The notes: generated by a model not told the origin, from the sequence alone. Counted from the first letter of the stretch, positions 47,628 to 57,793 are shown. The stretch is DNA of 64,000 nucleotides from Planctomycetota bacterium (GCA_016235815.1 JACRIM010000026.1:1-64000), one strand, 5' to 3'. Numbers and translations: made by a program.

Positions 47628-49022
47628 TTACGGCTGGAGAGCGGCTGGTTTTAGGAGGATTGAGCCGCCGTTGGCGAGGCCGAGGAGGCAGTCGTCGGAG
47701 AGGGCGGCGAGCGTGTCGGCGGAGTCGGGGGTGAGGCCGCGGCCGTTGACGCGGACGACGACGTCGCCGGGGGTGAGGCCGGCGCGGTCGGCGGGGGAGC
47801 CGGCGGTGACCATGAGGACGAGAAGCGCGCCGGCCGGGGCATCGAGTTGGCCGAGCATGGCGGCGTCGACTTCGCCGAGGGCCGCACCACGGAAGAGCCA
47901 TTGGCGCGACGCGTTCTGCGCCGTCGGCGATGGGCGGCGGGTGAGGTCGACGGTGGCTTGAAGTGTTCGGTTGTCGCGGCGAATCGTGAGTGCGACACGG
48001 CGGCCGGGGCCGGCGGCGCCGATGAGCTGCACAAGCTCGTCGGCGGTGGAGATCGGCGTGGCGTTGACGCTGAGGACCGCGTCTCCGGTTTGGAGGCCGG
48101 CGCGGTCGGCGGGGCCGCCGGGGGTGATGATCGTGAGGACTGGGGCGCGGCGCGGCGCGAGCGGCTCATTTGTTGAGGAGACGGTGGTGAAGTTGAATGG
48201 CCGGTCGGCGGACGTCGTGTCGTCGCGGGCGCTGATGCCGAGGTAGCCGTATTCGACGTCTTCGCCGCGGGCGAGTTTGGCGATGACGGCGCGGGTGCGC
48301 TGCGAGATGGGCACGGCGAAGGCGAGCGATTCGCCGGGTCTGTTCTGCGAGGCGATGGCGGTGAGGATGCCGACGACTCGGCCGTGGATGTCGACGAGCG
48401 GCCCGCCGGAGTAGCCGGGGCCGACCGGCGCGGTGCACTGGATCATGTCGCCGTAGTAACGATCTTCGGATTGGCCGAAAGAGTCGGGCAACGGGCGGGC
48501 GATGGCGGAGACGAGGCCCATACTGGGTGCGGCGGGGCCATCGGCGGAGAGGCCGAGGGGGTTTCCGAAGGCGACGACCATGTGGCCGCGTCGGAGCGAT
48601 TCGGGATTGTCCAGCCATTGGACGGGGGTGAGCGAGGGGGTGTCGATCTGAATCACGGCGAGATCGGCGCGCGGGTCGGAGGCGAGGCGGCGGGCTCGGA
48701 TGCGGTTACCGGAGTGAAGCGTCACGTAGATTGAGATCGCGTCGGCGATGACGTGTTCGCTGGTTAGTATCTTGCCGTCGCCGGTGATGATGAAGCCGGC
48801 ACCGGCGGAGCGGGTATCGCTTGCGCCCGCGGTCGGAGGTCGATGGGCCTCAATCGCCACGACTGAGGGTGTGATCGAGCGGACGAGGGACTCGATGGCA
48901 TCCTGTGTTTCGGCGAGGGGGGCGGGCTTGGCAAAGAGGCGGGAGAGAAATTGTGCGTTGGCCGGCGCGGCGAGGGTGCAGAGGGTGAGCGCGGTGGCGG
49001 TGAGGATGGTAAGACGGGGCAT
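47628..49022 (-). CDS. HtrA/DegP-type serine protease with two PDZ domains
   Basis: 464 residues: signal peptide (1-23, cut after ANA), trypsin-like domain (about 40-240) with the triad His90 (LTSEHVIA), Asp120 (DPRADLAVI) and Ser205 (GPGYSGGPLV), and two PDZ domains (about 245-350 and 375-455). The serine motif has Tyr instead of the usual Asn before Ser, but the triad is complete. It should cleave misfolded periplasmic proteins. Confidence 0.9.
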   Translation of the reverse strand: MPRLTILTATALTLCTLAAPANAQFLSRLFAKPAPLAETQDAIESLVRSITPSVVAIEAHRPPTAGASDTRSAGAGFIITGDGKILTSEHVIADAISIYVTLHSGNRIRARRLASDPRADLAVIQIDTPSLTPVQWLDNPESLRRGHMVVAFGNPLGLSADGPAAPSMGLVSAIARPLPDSFGQSEDRYYGDMIQCTAPVGPGYSGGPLVDIHGRVVGILTAIASQNRPGESLAFAVPISQRTRAVIAKLARGEDVEYGYLGISARDDTTSADRPFNFTTVSSTNEPLAPRRAPVLTIITPGGPADRAGLQTGDAVLSVNATPISTADELVQLIGAAGPGRRVALTIRRDNRTLQATVDLTRRPSPTAQNASRQWLFRGAALGEVDAAMLGQLDAPAGALLVLMVTAGSPADRAGLTPGDVVVRVNGRGLTPDSADTLAALSDDCLLGLANGGSILLKPAALQP

Positions 49023-49068
49023 TGTGATTCATCGGCGAAGTTCAGCGCGATGAAACAGTACCACCGTT

Positions 49069-50880
49069 TTACGGCACTTCGATGGTCACGGCTTGGCCGC
49101 CGCCGGTGCCGCCGGATTTGAAGGTGGTGATCTTGACGCCGGGGTCGACGACGAAGATGTAACCGAAGCGGCGGACCTCTTTGGGGGTCGATTGGAGGAC
49201 ATCTTTGGTAATCTTCTTGGGCTTGGCGACACAACGCTCTGGCACGTCTGGCTCGGGGTGATACTGAATCTCGACCCATGTTTTTCCGCTCGTCTTGCCG
49301 ACTGCGTAGAAGCCCTGGGCGAAGTAAGTCTCGCCCTTGTCGGTGGTGAGGGTGACCTGGGCGAGCACGTTGGACGAGAAGTTCAGGGCGCGGCCGTACA
49401 TGCTGAGGGGCTGATTCTTGTCGGCGTCGAGGATGACCAACTTCTTGCCATCGGGGACGAGGAATTCCTTCACCTCCAGCGACTTCTCGATGTCCTCCTC
49501 CAGCTCGACGGCGAAATGGCAATCGTCGAGCTTGCCGCCCTTGAGTGCCCCACTCACGACCGATTCTGACCGCGAAACGGGTACAGGAATCTTGGAGGTA
49601 ACATAGACATCCGTGGCGTTGGCAATTTGCGTTGCCCCGCCTGTCGGCTTGCCGACGGTACCGGCGGCTTCCTGGCCGGGCTTGGGCTTTGGCTTGGCGG
49701 CGGAGGATTCGCCGAGGGAGCGGCCGGGGCCGGTGTTGCCCATGGCGATGGCGCCGGACTTAGGCGGCGTCTGTTTGAACATCTTGGCCTTGTTGATTTC
49801 GCAGCGGCCGCCATTCTTGTAGGCGAGGTACCACGGTTCGAAATCATCGGGGACTTCAAAGGCCACACAGATGCGATAGCCCTTGCCTTGCTCGACGACT
49901 TCCTTGGTGGAGTTGTTATTAAGGACAAACTTGGTCATTGGGTCGAATCGGACGAGCCGCCTGGCTTGGCCGTCCTGGACCTGAATCCAGTTATGCGTTT
50001 TGTTCACATAGACATCGCTGGAGCCACAGGCAAGGATCGCCTGCGCGGATCGCTTGGTCTCCGGCGGCGGACCGATGAGGCGGAACTGCGGGAGGCGGAA
50101 ATAGATGTCGGCCTTGTCCTTCACGCCCGCGGTGGGGCCGAGGATGATGTCAAACACAAGGAGTTTCCCGCCGGAGACTTCCTTGGTTTCAAATGAACGG
50201 GATAGGCCGATGGTCTCGCGTTTAGCAGTGACGGCGTCGATCTGCCGGGTTTCCCAGTAAGAGTTGATCTTGATGCAGTCGGCGGGGACGTCGTGGGTGT
50301 CCTCGGTCTGGACGCAGGATCGCGCGCCGTAGAGGTTCATGAGCATGTCGGGTTGCGCCGTGGCGAGATTGGCCGAACCGCTCATGCTGCCGGCTGAGGC
50401 CATGGAGGCGAGTCCGGCGGCGAAGTTGTCGGGCTTGAAGAGGATGTTCTTTTTTGAGACTTCGCCTTCGGGGCTGACGGCGAGTCGCTCGAAACCGAAG
50501 ACGGCGGATCCAATGGGGAGCATCTGCACTCCGACGAGGGCGGTGCCGACGAGCACGAGGGAACTGAGCAGCCCGAAGATGCCGGCGACGGCACGATCCA
50601 CCGCGACGTTAAAGCGCAGGTTCTCCCTGAAGTAGTGGTCGGTGGCGGCCTTCATGCCGGCGAGCGGAATCAGGAAAAGCACGGCAAATGCGAGTGGCTT
50701 GCCGATCCCGGCGCCGAGCGAGCCGACCCAAACGCCGTTGAGTGGTTCATAGAAGCCAAAGGCGATGAGGGTGGCGATGACGCATTCGAAGAAGAAGATG
50801 GCGGAGCTATAGAGGCCCTGATAGGTCCAAAAGCCGGCCACGAGGATGATCATGAAGGCGATGCCGATTGAGAAGAGCAT
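49069..50880 (-). CDS. CvpA-like membrane protein with large C-terminal domain
   Basis: 603 residues. The N-terminal 135 residues have four membrane helices of the CvpA (colicin V production) type. The rest (about 470 residues) is a soluble domain with no clear family, with an alanine/lysine/proline-rich linker at about 385-425 and two stretches of beta-rich sequence with paired cysteines. CvpA homologues sit in the envelope and affect its integrity; the extra domain probably lies outside the membrane. The start has GGAG upstream. Confidence 0.7.
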   Translation of the reverse strand: MLFSIGIAFMIILVAGFWTYQGLYSSAIFFFECVIATLIAFGFYEPLNGVWVGSLGAGIGKPLAFAVLFLIPLAGMKAATDHYFRENLRFNVAVDRAVAGIFGLLSSLVLVGTALVGVQMLPIGSAVFGFERLAVSPEGEVSKKNILFKPDNFAAGLASMASAGSMSGSANLATAQPDMLMNLYGARSCVQTEDTHDVPADCIKINSYWETRQIDAVTAKRETIGLSRSFETKEVSGGKLLVFDIILGPTAGVKDKADIYFRLPQFRLIGPPPETKRSAQAILACGSSDVYVNKTHNWIQVQDGQARRLVRFDPMTKFVLNNNSTKEVVEQGKGYRICVAFEVPDDFEPWYLAYKNGGRCEINKAKMFKQTPPKSGAIAMGNTGPGRSLGESSAAKPKPKPGQEAAGTVGKPTGGATQIANATDVYVTSKIPVPVSRSESVVSGALKGGKLDDCHFAVELEEDIEKSLEVKEFLVPDGKKLVILDADKNQPLSMYGRALNFSSNVLAQVTLTTDKGETYFAQGFYAVGKTSGKTWVEIQYHPEPDVPERCVAKPKKITKDVLQSTPKEVRRFGYIFVVDPGVKITTFKSGGTGGGQAVTIEVP

Positions 50881-50905
50881 GGGGGACTCCGGTTACCGGG
50901 GCTCG

Positions 50906-50991
50906 CAGGCACAAAGGGGGGAGGGAACAGGAAGCAGGGAACAGGCACAAAGGCACTGAGGCACGACGGCACAAAGGGCGGAGGGAACAGG
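50906..50991. repeat. intergenic copy of the aggcacaa/gggaacag repeat
   Basis: The same AGGCACAAAGG and GGGAACAGG units as in the membrane protein gene at 32562-32665, here between two genes. The stretch has no coding sign. Confidence 0.7.
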
Positions 50992-51086
50992 GGTCATGAT
51001 TCGCAACTCCGATGTTGGATCGTGGATGTCGGATGTTTCAAGTTGTCGCGGCTGTTCCATAATCGCCATCCGCAATATTGCATTCA

Positions 51087-52811
51087 TCACTGTGCCGGGG
51101 CCGCGGAGGGTCGGGGCGCGGCGGGTTTGTCGGACTCGCTCTTGGTAACACGGAGCACTTCCGCAATGCTGGTGACACCGTCGTAGACTTTTCGCAGGGC
51201 CGTTTCCTGCAGGAAGAGCATCCCCTTCTTGCGGACTTCGGCCTTGATGGTGGCGAGGGGCACACCCTTTGCAATCATGCTGCGGATGGCCTCGTCCACG
51301 AACAATGTTTCGAATACGCCTGTGCGGCCGAGGTAACCCGAGCCTTGGCAGACGGCGCAGATGATGGGGTTGCCCTTCTTATCCACCTCAACCTCGTTCG
51401 GATTGGGCGGGCGATAGAAGGGGCGCTCTTCACCCTGCGGGAGATTGCCTTTCTTGAGGATGGCCGGGTCGGGGCGATAGGCCTTTCGGCAGTGCGTGCA
51501 GAGCAGGCGCACGAGGCGCTGATTGGTGATGAGCAACAGTCCGGCCGCGGCCAGGGCCGGGTCGCCGACGGCCTGGATGTAGGTGCCGAGGGCGGAGAAG
51601 ACATCCTTGGAAACAAAGCCGGCGTAGATGCGTTTGCCGGATTTTCCTGTTTGGGCGATGAGCTGCGCCGTTTCGTTGTCGGGCAGGTCGCCTGCCATGG
51701 TGACGTCGGGATCGGTGCGGATGATGGAGCGGAGCCGCTTGCCGAAGGTGATGGTGCCGCCCTGGCTGTCGAAGACGTGCTGTGTCACATTCTCAATATC
51801 CATGAGCTTCACGACTTCGAGGGCGTGGATGTTCTGCATGTAGGCGTCGTGAGCGCGGAGCATGGCGTAGAGCGTCGACGTCAGGCCGGAGGATTTGGGA
51901 GATGTGACCAGCACGACGCCCTTGGCCGCCTTGTGTTCGACGAATTTATCGAGCTGATCCTTGAGGAGGCCGATGTCGCCGATCTGGAACTTGCTTTCGT
52001 CGGAGTGCATTCGGAAGGTGATTCGCTCACCTTGCGTGCTGCCGGCCGACTTCACTTCGACTTCAACGGTTTTGTCGCCCTTGCCGCCGGCGCCGATGGT
52101 GGCCTTGAATTTTCCGACCTGGGGCTTTCGCTTTTCGTCGGTGTTCTGGCCGGCGATACGCTTGAGGTGGATGAACACCAGGGGGCCGAGTTCGGCGGGA
52201 ATCGGCTCGCGGGCGCGATCGACGCCGTCAATCTTGTAGACAACCGTGACGGGCTGATTGGGGGCAAGGTCCATGCGGACATCACTGGTGCGCCGCCAAA
52301 TCGCGTCGAAGAGCAGGTCCTGAAGCGCCTGGTAGCCGGCGTGCTGTTCGGGATCGTTTGGCCATGGCGGGTTCTTGCCGTGGGCGTCTTTGATTCGGAC
52401 GCGATCCTTGCCGGAAAGCTCACCGCCGGATTCGCGTTTCTTTCCGATCCGCCCGAGGTGGGCCATGGTGAGAACGGTGTCAGAGGGCGCGACGCGTTTG
52501 TTGCGGGTGACGACGTAGCTAATGATGCACGATCCGTAGATCGCAGCGAAGAGCAGCAGGCCGAGCCAGAACATGGGCACCAGCAACATGGCGAGCAGAC
52601 CGGCGATGCCGCCGAAGAACGCGAGCTGCGTCCAGATGCCGGGAGGGATGCGAACCTTGCGAATGTCGACTTGCACCCAGCCGGCATTATGCACCCAGAG
52701 TATGAAGCAGGCGACAAAGACCGCGAGCTTCACGGGGTGCATGTAGGCGCCCTCCGTGGGAAGCTCAGCAAGTATGTAGGATGGCGAAAACGTCATGCTG
52801 TTTTGAGACAA
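51087..52811 (-). CDS. degenerate GspE/PilB-type ATPase with membrane domain
   Basis: 574 residues. Unusually, it starts with membrane helices (about 28-45, 65-82 and 84-100). The following domain aligns with GspE/PilB secretion ATPases, including the zinc-binding CTHC...CAVC (about 430-480), GYLGRTGVFE and RTDPDV. The Walker A sequence is SPKSSGLTST instead of GPTGSGKTTT, so the catalytic lysine is Leu310, and the Walker B region is AGDLPDNE instead of VGEIRDQE. It is therefore probably not an active ATPase; it may be a structural partner of the intact enzyme encoded next (upstream). Confidence 0.85.
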   Translation of the reverse strand: MSQNSMTFSPSYILAELPTEGAYMHPVKLAVFVACFILWVHNAGWVQVDIRKVRIPPGIWTQLAFFGGIAGLLAMLLVPMFWLGLLLFAAIYGSCIISYVVTRNKRVAPSDTVLTMAHLGRIGKKRESGGELSGKDRVRIKDAHGKNPPWPNDPEQHAGYQALQDLLFDAIWRRTSDVRMDLAPNQPVTVVYKIDGVDRAREPIPAELGPLVFIHLKRIAGQNTDEKRKPQVGKFKATIGAGGKGDKTVEVEVKSAGSTQGERITFRMHSDESKFQIGDIGLLKDQLDKFVEHKAAKGVVLVTSPKSSGLTSTLYAMLRAHDAYMQNIHALEVVKLMDIENVTQHVFDSQGGTITFGKRLRSIIRTDPDVTMAGDLPDNETAQLIAQTGKSGKRIYAGFVSKDVFSALGTYIQAVGDPALAAAGLLLITNQRLVRLLCTHCRKAYRPDPAILKKGNLPQGEERPFYRPPNPNEVEVDKKGNPIICAVCQGSGYLGRTGVFETLFVDEAIRSMIAKGVPLATIKAEVRKKGMLFLQETALRKVYDGVTSIAEVLRVTKSESDKPAAPRPSAAPAQ

Positions 52812-52975
52812 AGTGGAGTTTTGTCCTGCCGGGGTACTGGGGGTGTCGTCCTATCGGGGTGGGTCGCCGCGGGGTCATTCGCGGGCTACTGGACCACGCT
52901 CCTATTGTATTGGCTGCGGGGCGTCTGGCAAAGCGGCGGCAACCCCGAAAGCGAAAACAGACAAGGTTCGGCGGA

Positions 52976-54697
52976 TCAACCGGTGACCTTTCGCACTTCG
53001 TCGAGGGTGGTCGCGCCTTCGATGACCTTTCGGATGCCGGCGGCCTGGAGGGTGTTGAACATCCACTCTCCGGCGGCCTTGCGGATGTCCGATATGGTCG
53101 GGTTGGTCAGGATGACGTCGCGGACCTGCTGGTTAAAGACGAGCGTTTCATAGAGGGCGACGCGACCGCGGTAGCCGGTGCCCATGCATTTGCGGCAACC
53201 GACGGCTTCGAAGAATTGGCCGTGGGCGCGGGACTCGAGGCCGAATTCACGGATGAGCTTGGCATCAGGGCGATAGCCTTTTCGGCAGGCCGGGCAGAGG
53301 GTTCGGACGAGTCGCTGCGAAATGCACATGGTCACGGCGTTGGCCACAAGGAACGCCTCCACGCCGAGATCGAGAAGTCGGAAAACAGTGCCGATGGTGT
53401 CGCGGGCGTGAATGGTGGTGAGGACGAGGTGGCCGGTGGTGGCGGCCTGCATGGCGAGCTTGGCGGTTTCCTGATCGCGGATTTCGCCGACGAGGATGAC
53501 GTCGGGGTCTTGTCGCAGGACGCTGGAGAGGACCGAGGCGAAGGTGAGATTGTGGACGGGGTCGATGGAAATCTGCGTGGTGTTCTGCAGTTCATATTCG
53601 ACCGGGTCTTCGATGGTAATGATGTTTCGCTTGGTGGCGTCGAGGCCTTGCAGGGCGGTGTAGAGTGTCGTGGTTTTTCCGCTGCCGGTGGGGCCGGCGA
53701 GAATGATCATTCCGGCGTCTTTTTCGCAGACGGCCTGCAACTCGTTCACGGTGCCCAAATCCATGCCGAGGTTTTCAAAGAGCGGTGGGACCGCGCCCTT
53801 ATCGAGGAAGCGGAGTGCGAGCTTCTGGCCGTGGGTGGTGGGTGTGAGGTTGATTCGGAAGTCGACGCGGCGGGAGGGCAGCTCCACGGCGAAGCTGCCT
53901 TCCTGCACGATGTTGCGCTTGGCGATGTCCTGCTCACAAAGAATCTTGATGACATTGAGGATGGCGATCCCCATCTTGGCGGTTACTTCGCCGACGGAGT
54001 GCATGACGCCGTCAATGCGAAAACGGATGGCATAGACCTCGGCCTTTGGTTCGATGTGGATGTCTGTCGCGCGCGTGCGAAAGGCCGCGAAGAGGAGCTG
54101 CCGGAAAGCGATGGCCGCATCGCCCGTGGCGGTTTTCGCATCATCTACTTTGACGGCCACGGCTTTTCGATTAAGGAGCCGAATGTCGCGGGCCACGCCC
54201 GGCGCGCCCTCGGCAGGCGGCACATTGATGCAGGCCTCCATGAGCGGGGCGAGTTGTTTGGAAAGCGGCCCGGCAGCCATGGCGCGCACGGCGATGTTGG
54301 TCGCGACGACGGCTCGATCGGGCTGGCTCGGCGGGAGTTCTTCGTCGGGGCTGTCTTCGTCTTCGATCAGTTCGGCGACAGGCGGGATGTCGTCATCGAG
54401 CTTCGGCTGTTTGGCATCGGCGATGATGCGTATGAAGGTCGCGCCGATGCGGAAGGGTTCGCCGGGACGGAGCATGGCTTCGACGACTTTGTTCTCGCCG
54501 ATCCAGGTGCCGTTGTGGCTGCCGAGATCGACGAGCTTGAAGCCATCGGCGGTCTTTTCGATGACGCAATGTTTTCGCGACGAGGCCGGATCGGCGAGGA
54601 TGAGATCGTTGCCTTCGAGCCGGCCAATGGTGAACCGGAGGCCGTCGAAGCTGACGGTGCGGGATTGATCCTTGGTTTTGATTTCGAGCGTGGCCAT
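52976..54697 (-). CDS. FHA-domain GspE/PilB-type ATPase
   Basis: 573 residues from ATG 54697. An FHA domain (about 1-85: FTIGRLEGNDLILAD, SRKHCVIEK, GSHNGTWI) is fused to a GspE/PilB-type hexameric ATPase: RATDIHIEP, Walker A GPTGSGKTTT, Asp box DPVEYEL, Walker B VGEIRDQET, His box GHLVLTTIHA, and the zinc-site CPAC...CRKC. It should power pilus or type II-like secretion. The FHA domain, which binds phosphothreonine, suggests kinase control. Located directly upstream of the degenerate paralogue on the same strand. Confidence 0.9.
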   Translation of the reverse strand: MATLEIKTKDQSRTVSFDGLRFTIGRLEGNDLILADPASSRKHCVIEKTADGFKLVDLGSHNGTWIGENKVVEAMLRPGEPFRIGATFIRIIADAKQPKLDDDIPPVAELIEDEDSPDEELPPSQPDRAVVATNIAVRAMAAGPLSKQLAPLMEACINVPPAEGAPGVARDIRLLNRKAVAVKVDDAKTATGDAAIAFRQLLFAAFRTRATDIHIEPKAEVYAIRFRIDGVMHSVGEVTAKMGIAILNVIKILCEQDIAKRNIVQEGSFAVELPSRRVDFRINLTPTTHGQKLALRFLDKGAVPPLFENLGMDLGTVNELQAVCEKDAGMIILAGPTGSGKTTTLYTALQGLDATKRNIITIEDPVEYELQNTTQISIDPVHNLTFASVLSSVLRQDPDVILVGEIRDQETAKLAMQAATTGHLVLTTIHARDTIGTVFRLLDLGVEAFLVANAVTMCISQRLVRTLCPACRKGYRPDAKLIREFGLESRAHGQFFEAVGCRKCMGTGYRGRVALYETLVFNQQVRDVILTNPTISDIRKAAGEWMFNTLQAAGIRKVIEGATTLDEVRKVTG

Positions 54698-54782
54698 GGC
54701 ATCGCCTTTGGGGGGCCCATTGGGGAGGGCTGACGGCAATTATACCGCACGAGGGGGCGTTGTTTCCGCAGCCCCGGCCTGA

Positions 54783-55184
54783 TTATGAAAGCAGGGTGAG
54801 TGCGGGCAGCTCAATCGCGGTGTTGCTCAGTTTTATGACAGACTTCTCAATGTCATAGAGCAGGGCAAAGACTCGGGATTGAAGATCCTCCTGTTTAACC
54901 CATGTCGCGGGATTGGCAAGATATCGAACGGTGCGCGATAGATCGTAGAGCGGCCGATAAGCGCGATTGATCGCCTGGTAGCGATTCGTTTTCATGAGCG
55001 TGGTGTTTCGAGATTCGTGGGAAACGATTCCGGCGACGCGGTCGTGTTCAAGCAACGTATCAACCGCATGGAGCGCGGTGTAGAACGTCACCGTGACAAT
55101 CCAGTCACGGTATTGGGGCGGGATATGGGCTATGAACGAGCGGTTATGCGTCCACTGCGCCAGGTGTTTCGATGGGTTGGCCAT
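54783..55184 (-). CDS. HEPN-like protein
   Basis: 133 residues from ATG 55184 (an ATG at 55211 is possible). The pattern RDWIVTVTFYTALHAVDTLLE, then HESRNTTL, then helices to the end, resembles HEPN-fold proteins. I do not see a clear RxxxxH ribonuclease motif, so the enzyme activity is doubtful. It overlaps the upstream gene by 41 bases, a sign of coupling. The pair might be a defence or toxin-antitoxin-like module. Confidence 0.6.
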   Translation of the reverse strand: MANPSKHLAQWTHNRSFIAHIPPQYRDWIVTVTFYTALHAVDTLLEHDRVAGIVSHESRNTTLMKTNRYQAINRAYRPLYDLSRTVRYLANPATWVKQEDLQSRVFALLYDIEKSVIKLSNTAIELPALTLLS

Positions 55185-55617
55185 GAATGTGTCGGGCCGT
55201 TTGGGGATCAATAAAGCGATTCAACTCAGCGTGCGGAACCTGATAGACCTCGACGGTTCCGACGTTGTATTCGCGGAGGAGCGTGAGATTAAGGTCCGTC
55301 AATTGTTCGGCGAGATCGAAGTCGTATGTGCTTCCGATCGGCGATACGAACAGGCAAATCTGGGGACCGCGCGGAAAGCAATAGCACGACGCAATTGAAT
55401 TGGCGCGCTCCGCACACCATGCCGCGACGTTGCGCTGCATCGACTCCATCTCCTCCAGCCATAGATCAACACTAATTCCAAGCCGGCATGACTCGATGAC
55501 TTGACGACCCGTGCGAATGAAAAGATCGTTGTCCTGGGGATGAAGAATCACCTGGCTCGCCCCGTCGCGTGCCTCGCTTATCCTGATGGCATCGTGTTGA
55601 GTGGGGCTGTCGCTCAT
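55144..55617 (-). CDS. unknown protein coupled to the HEPN-like gene
   Basis: 157 residues; no signal peptide or membrane segment. The middle (ISVDLWLEEMESMQRNVAAW) is helical, and the second half alternates strands and helices (ICLFVSPIGSTYDFDLAEQL, VGTVEVYQVPH). I recognise no family. The close overlap suggests that it works with the HEPN-like protein, possibly as its partner or target sensor. Confidence 0.55.
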   Translation of the reverse strand: MSDSPTQHDAIRISEARDGASQVILHPQDNDLFIRTGRQVIESCRLGISVDLWLEEMESMQRNVAAWCAERANSIASCYCFPRGPQICLFVSPIGSTYDFDLAEQLTDLNLTLLREYNVGTVEVYQVPHAELNRFIDPQTARHIHGQPIETPGAVDA

Positions 55618-55674
55618 CGATCAATAACCATTCTTGTAATGGCGATAAAACAAGTCAAACTGAAAGCGCACTGC

Positions 55675-56304
55675 TTACCGGCCCTCTGTGCCCCTCGTTT
55701 CGGGAGTTCCTGCCTCGGGGTGCGAATAGGGTGGGGCGAGCATGGCCACATCCGGCGGTTCGCGGGTGACGGAGTCGCTGCGCTTGGGGTCGTGGTCGTA
55801 ATTCAGGATGTTCTTGCTGATACGGCCATCGCTCTCCATCAACATTCCGGGGTGTTCGACGACGGCGCTGATGGGCCAGCCGGCGATGTTGAGCAGCTCG
55901 CGGGCGGGACCATAGGCGAGATGAAGGTAGTCGACCCAGGTGACGGCGAAGGTGTTATCCGGCAGGTCGCGCTGAGTGTCGGGGTTGGTCATCCGGATAT
56001 CGGTGTTGCCGCGATCTTCGAATGGGTCCTGGAACCAGAGCGGCCAGTGCGTCACTGAGCCGTTGTGATAGGCGACGGACGAAGGATCGCATACGCGGCC
56101 GTGGCGCGTGCGGAATTCGGCGAGATTCCCTTTGCTGTAGGTGTCAGCGCTGGGTGTGTGCATGTCGCCATTGACGGCGAGGCTGGAGTCGCGCCAGGGG
56201 TCGTTGACATGGGCGCAGCCGAGGCCGGCCACCAATGTGAAGGACCATGCAAGCCCGAGCAGGGTTCGCCCGGTTTCAGATTTCGACCATGTGTTCGACG
56301 GCAT
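55675..56304 (-). CDS. lipoprotein of unknown function
   Basis: 209 residues with a lipoprotein signal ending in the lipobox LVAGLGC (about residue 30). The mature part has no recognised domain; it contains [32 protein letters not shown], which resembles a short helix-rich envelope protein. It overlaps the guaB 3' end by 29 bases on the same strand, so guaB ribosomes may feed into it. Confidence 0.65.
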   Translation of the reverse strand: MPSNTWSKSETGRTLLGLAWSFTLVAGLGCAHVNDPWRDSSLAVNGDMHTPSADTYSKGNLAEFRTRHGRVCDPSSVAYHNGSVTHWPLWFQDPFEDRGNTDIRMTNPDTQRDLPDNTFAVTWVDYLHLAYGPARELLNIAGWPISAVVEHPGMLMESDGRISKNILNYDHDPKRSDSVTREPPDVAMLAPPYSHPEAGTPETRGTEGR

Positions 56305-57793
56305 AATTCGGTGCTTCCTCAGTAATGACGAGATTGTGCGGGTGGCTTTCAGTCATGCCTGCCCCGCTGACGCGCACAAATCGCGCGTCTTCGCGGAGGG
56401 CCTCGATGCTCGGGGTTCCGCAGTAGCCCATCCCGGCCCGGAGGCCGCCGACGAGCTGGAAGGTCAGTTCGGCCAGCTTCCCACGGTAGGGTACCCGGCC
56501 TTCGACGCCTTCGGGAACGAGCTTATCCCGTTGCTGCGTCCCACCCTGACTGTATCGGTCGGAACTGCCCGCGACCATTGCCCCGAGCGACCCCATCCCG
56601 CGATATTCCTTGAAACGGCGGCCTTTCCAGAAGACCAGGCTGCCCGGTGACTCATCCAGGCCGGCAAAGAGCGACCCGATCATGACGCAATGTGCCCCGG
56701 CGGCGATGGCCTTGGTGATGTCTCCGGAGAAACGGATTCCGCCGTCGGCAATCACGGGGATGCCCGCGTCGTTGGCGACCGAGCATACATTGAAGATGGC
56801 GGTGATCTGAGGGACGCCGACGCCGGAGACGATGCGGGTGGTGCAGATGGAACCTGGGCCGATACCGACCTTGAGGGCGTCGGCGCCGGCCTCGATCAGG
56901 TCGATGGCGGCTTCGGCGGTGGCGATGTTGCCTGCGATGATGTCGATGGTATGGCGTTTGCGAATTTCGCGGACGGTTTGGATGACGTTTTCGCTGTGGC
57001 CGTGGGCACTGTCCACGGAGATGACGTCGGCGCCGGCCTGAATCAGGGCGTCAACGCGTTCGAACTCATGCACGCCGACGGCGGCACCGACGCGTAGCCG
57101 GCCGCGCTGATCGCGGCAGGAATTCGGAAACTGGCGGTTCTTGTCGATGTCCTTGATCGTGATCATGCCGACGAGACGGCGCTGATCATCGACGAGGAGC
57201 AGCTTTTCGACCTTGTGACGCTGAAGAATCTTGTCGGCGTCGTCGAGAGAGGTGTTCGGTGGGGCGGTGACGAGGTTGTCCTTCGTCATGACCTCTTCGA
57301 CGCGGAGGCTTGGTTGTCGCGGGGCGGTGCGGGCCTTGGATGCGTCGACGGGGTTGTGCTCCATGAATTTCATGTCGCGGCGCGTGAGGATGCCGACGAG
57401 CTTGTCATCCTCGGTGGTGATGGGCACGCCGGAGACATTATGCAGGCGCATCAGTTCGGCGGCGCGATCGACGGTATCGGTCGGGCGGAGCGTGACGGGG
57501 TCGAGGATGACGCCGTTGGCGCTGCGTTTGACTTTCTCGACCTCGCGACATTGGGCCTCAATGGTGAGATTCTTATGGATGATGCCCATGCCGCCCTCTT
57601 GCGCGAGGGCGATGGCGAGGCTGGCCTCGGTGACGGTGTCCATGGGGGCCGAGACGAGCGGGATGTTGATGATGATGTTTCGCGTGAGGTGGGTGCGGAC
57701 ATCGGTGTCGCGCGGGACGACGGCGCTTCGCGCTGGCACAAGGAGGACGTCGTCGAAGGTGATTGCGTCGCCGATGATTTTGTTGGTTGGCAT
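56276..57793 (-). CDS. guaB: IMP dehydrogenase
   Basis: 505 residues. TIM-barrel halves flank two CBS domains (about 95-215). The active-site loop [11 protein letters not shown] contains the catalytic cysteine, and [10 protein letters not shown] and [13 protein letters not shown] are recognised. It oxidises IMP to XMP, the first step to GMP. Confidence 0.96.
   Translation of the reverse strand: MPTNKIIGDAITFDDVLLVPARSAVVPRDTDVRTHLTRNIIINIPLVSAPMDTVTEASLAIALAQEGGMGIIHKNLTIEAQCREVEKVKRSANGVILDPVTLRPTDTVDRAAELMRLHNVSGVPITTEDDKLVGILTRRDMKFMEHNPVDASKARTAPRQPSLRVEEVMTKDNLVTAPPNTSLDDADKILQRHKVEKLLLVDDQRRLVGMITIKDIDKNRQFPNSCRDQRGRLRVGAAVGVHEFERVDALIQAGADVISVDSAHGHSENVIQTVREIRKRHTIDIIAGNIATAEAAIDLIEAGADALKVGIGPGSICTTRIVSGVGVPQITAIFNVCSVANDAGIPVIADGGIRFSGDITKAIAAGAHCVMIGSLFAGLDESPGSLVFWKGRRFKEYRGMGSLGAMVAGSSDRYSQGGTQQRDKLVPEGVEGRVPYRGKLAELTFQLVGGLRAGMGYCGTPSIEALREDARFVRVSGAGMTESHPHNLVITEEAPNYAVEHMVEI

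Noticed and set aside
51078-53153. 691-codon plus-strand open frame
   Set aside because: Antisense to the degenerate GspE paralogue and part of the intact one; no domain in it.
52781-54733. 650-codon plus-strand open frame opposite the GspE/PilB genes
   Set aside because: It is the antisense of a clearly recognised ATPase with intact motifs; high GC content keeps such opposite frames open.
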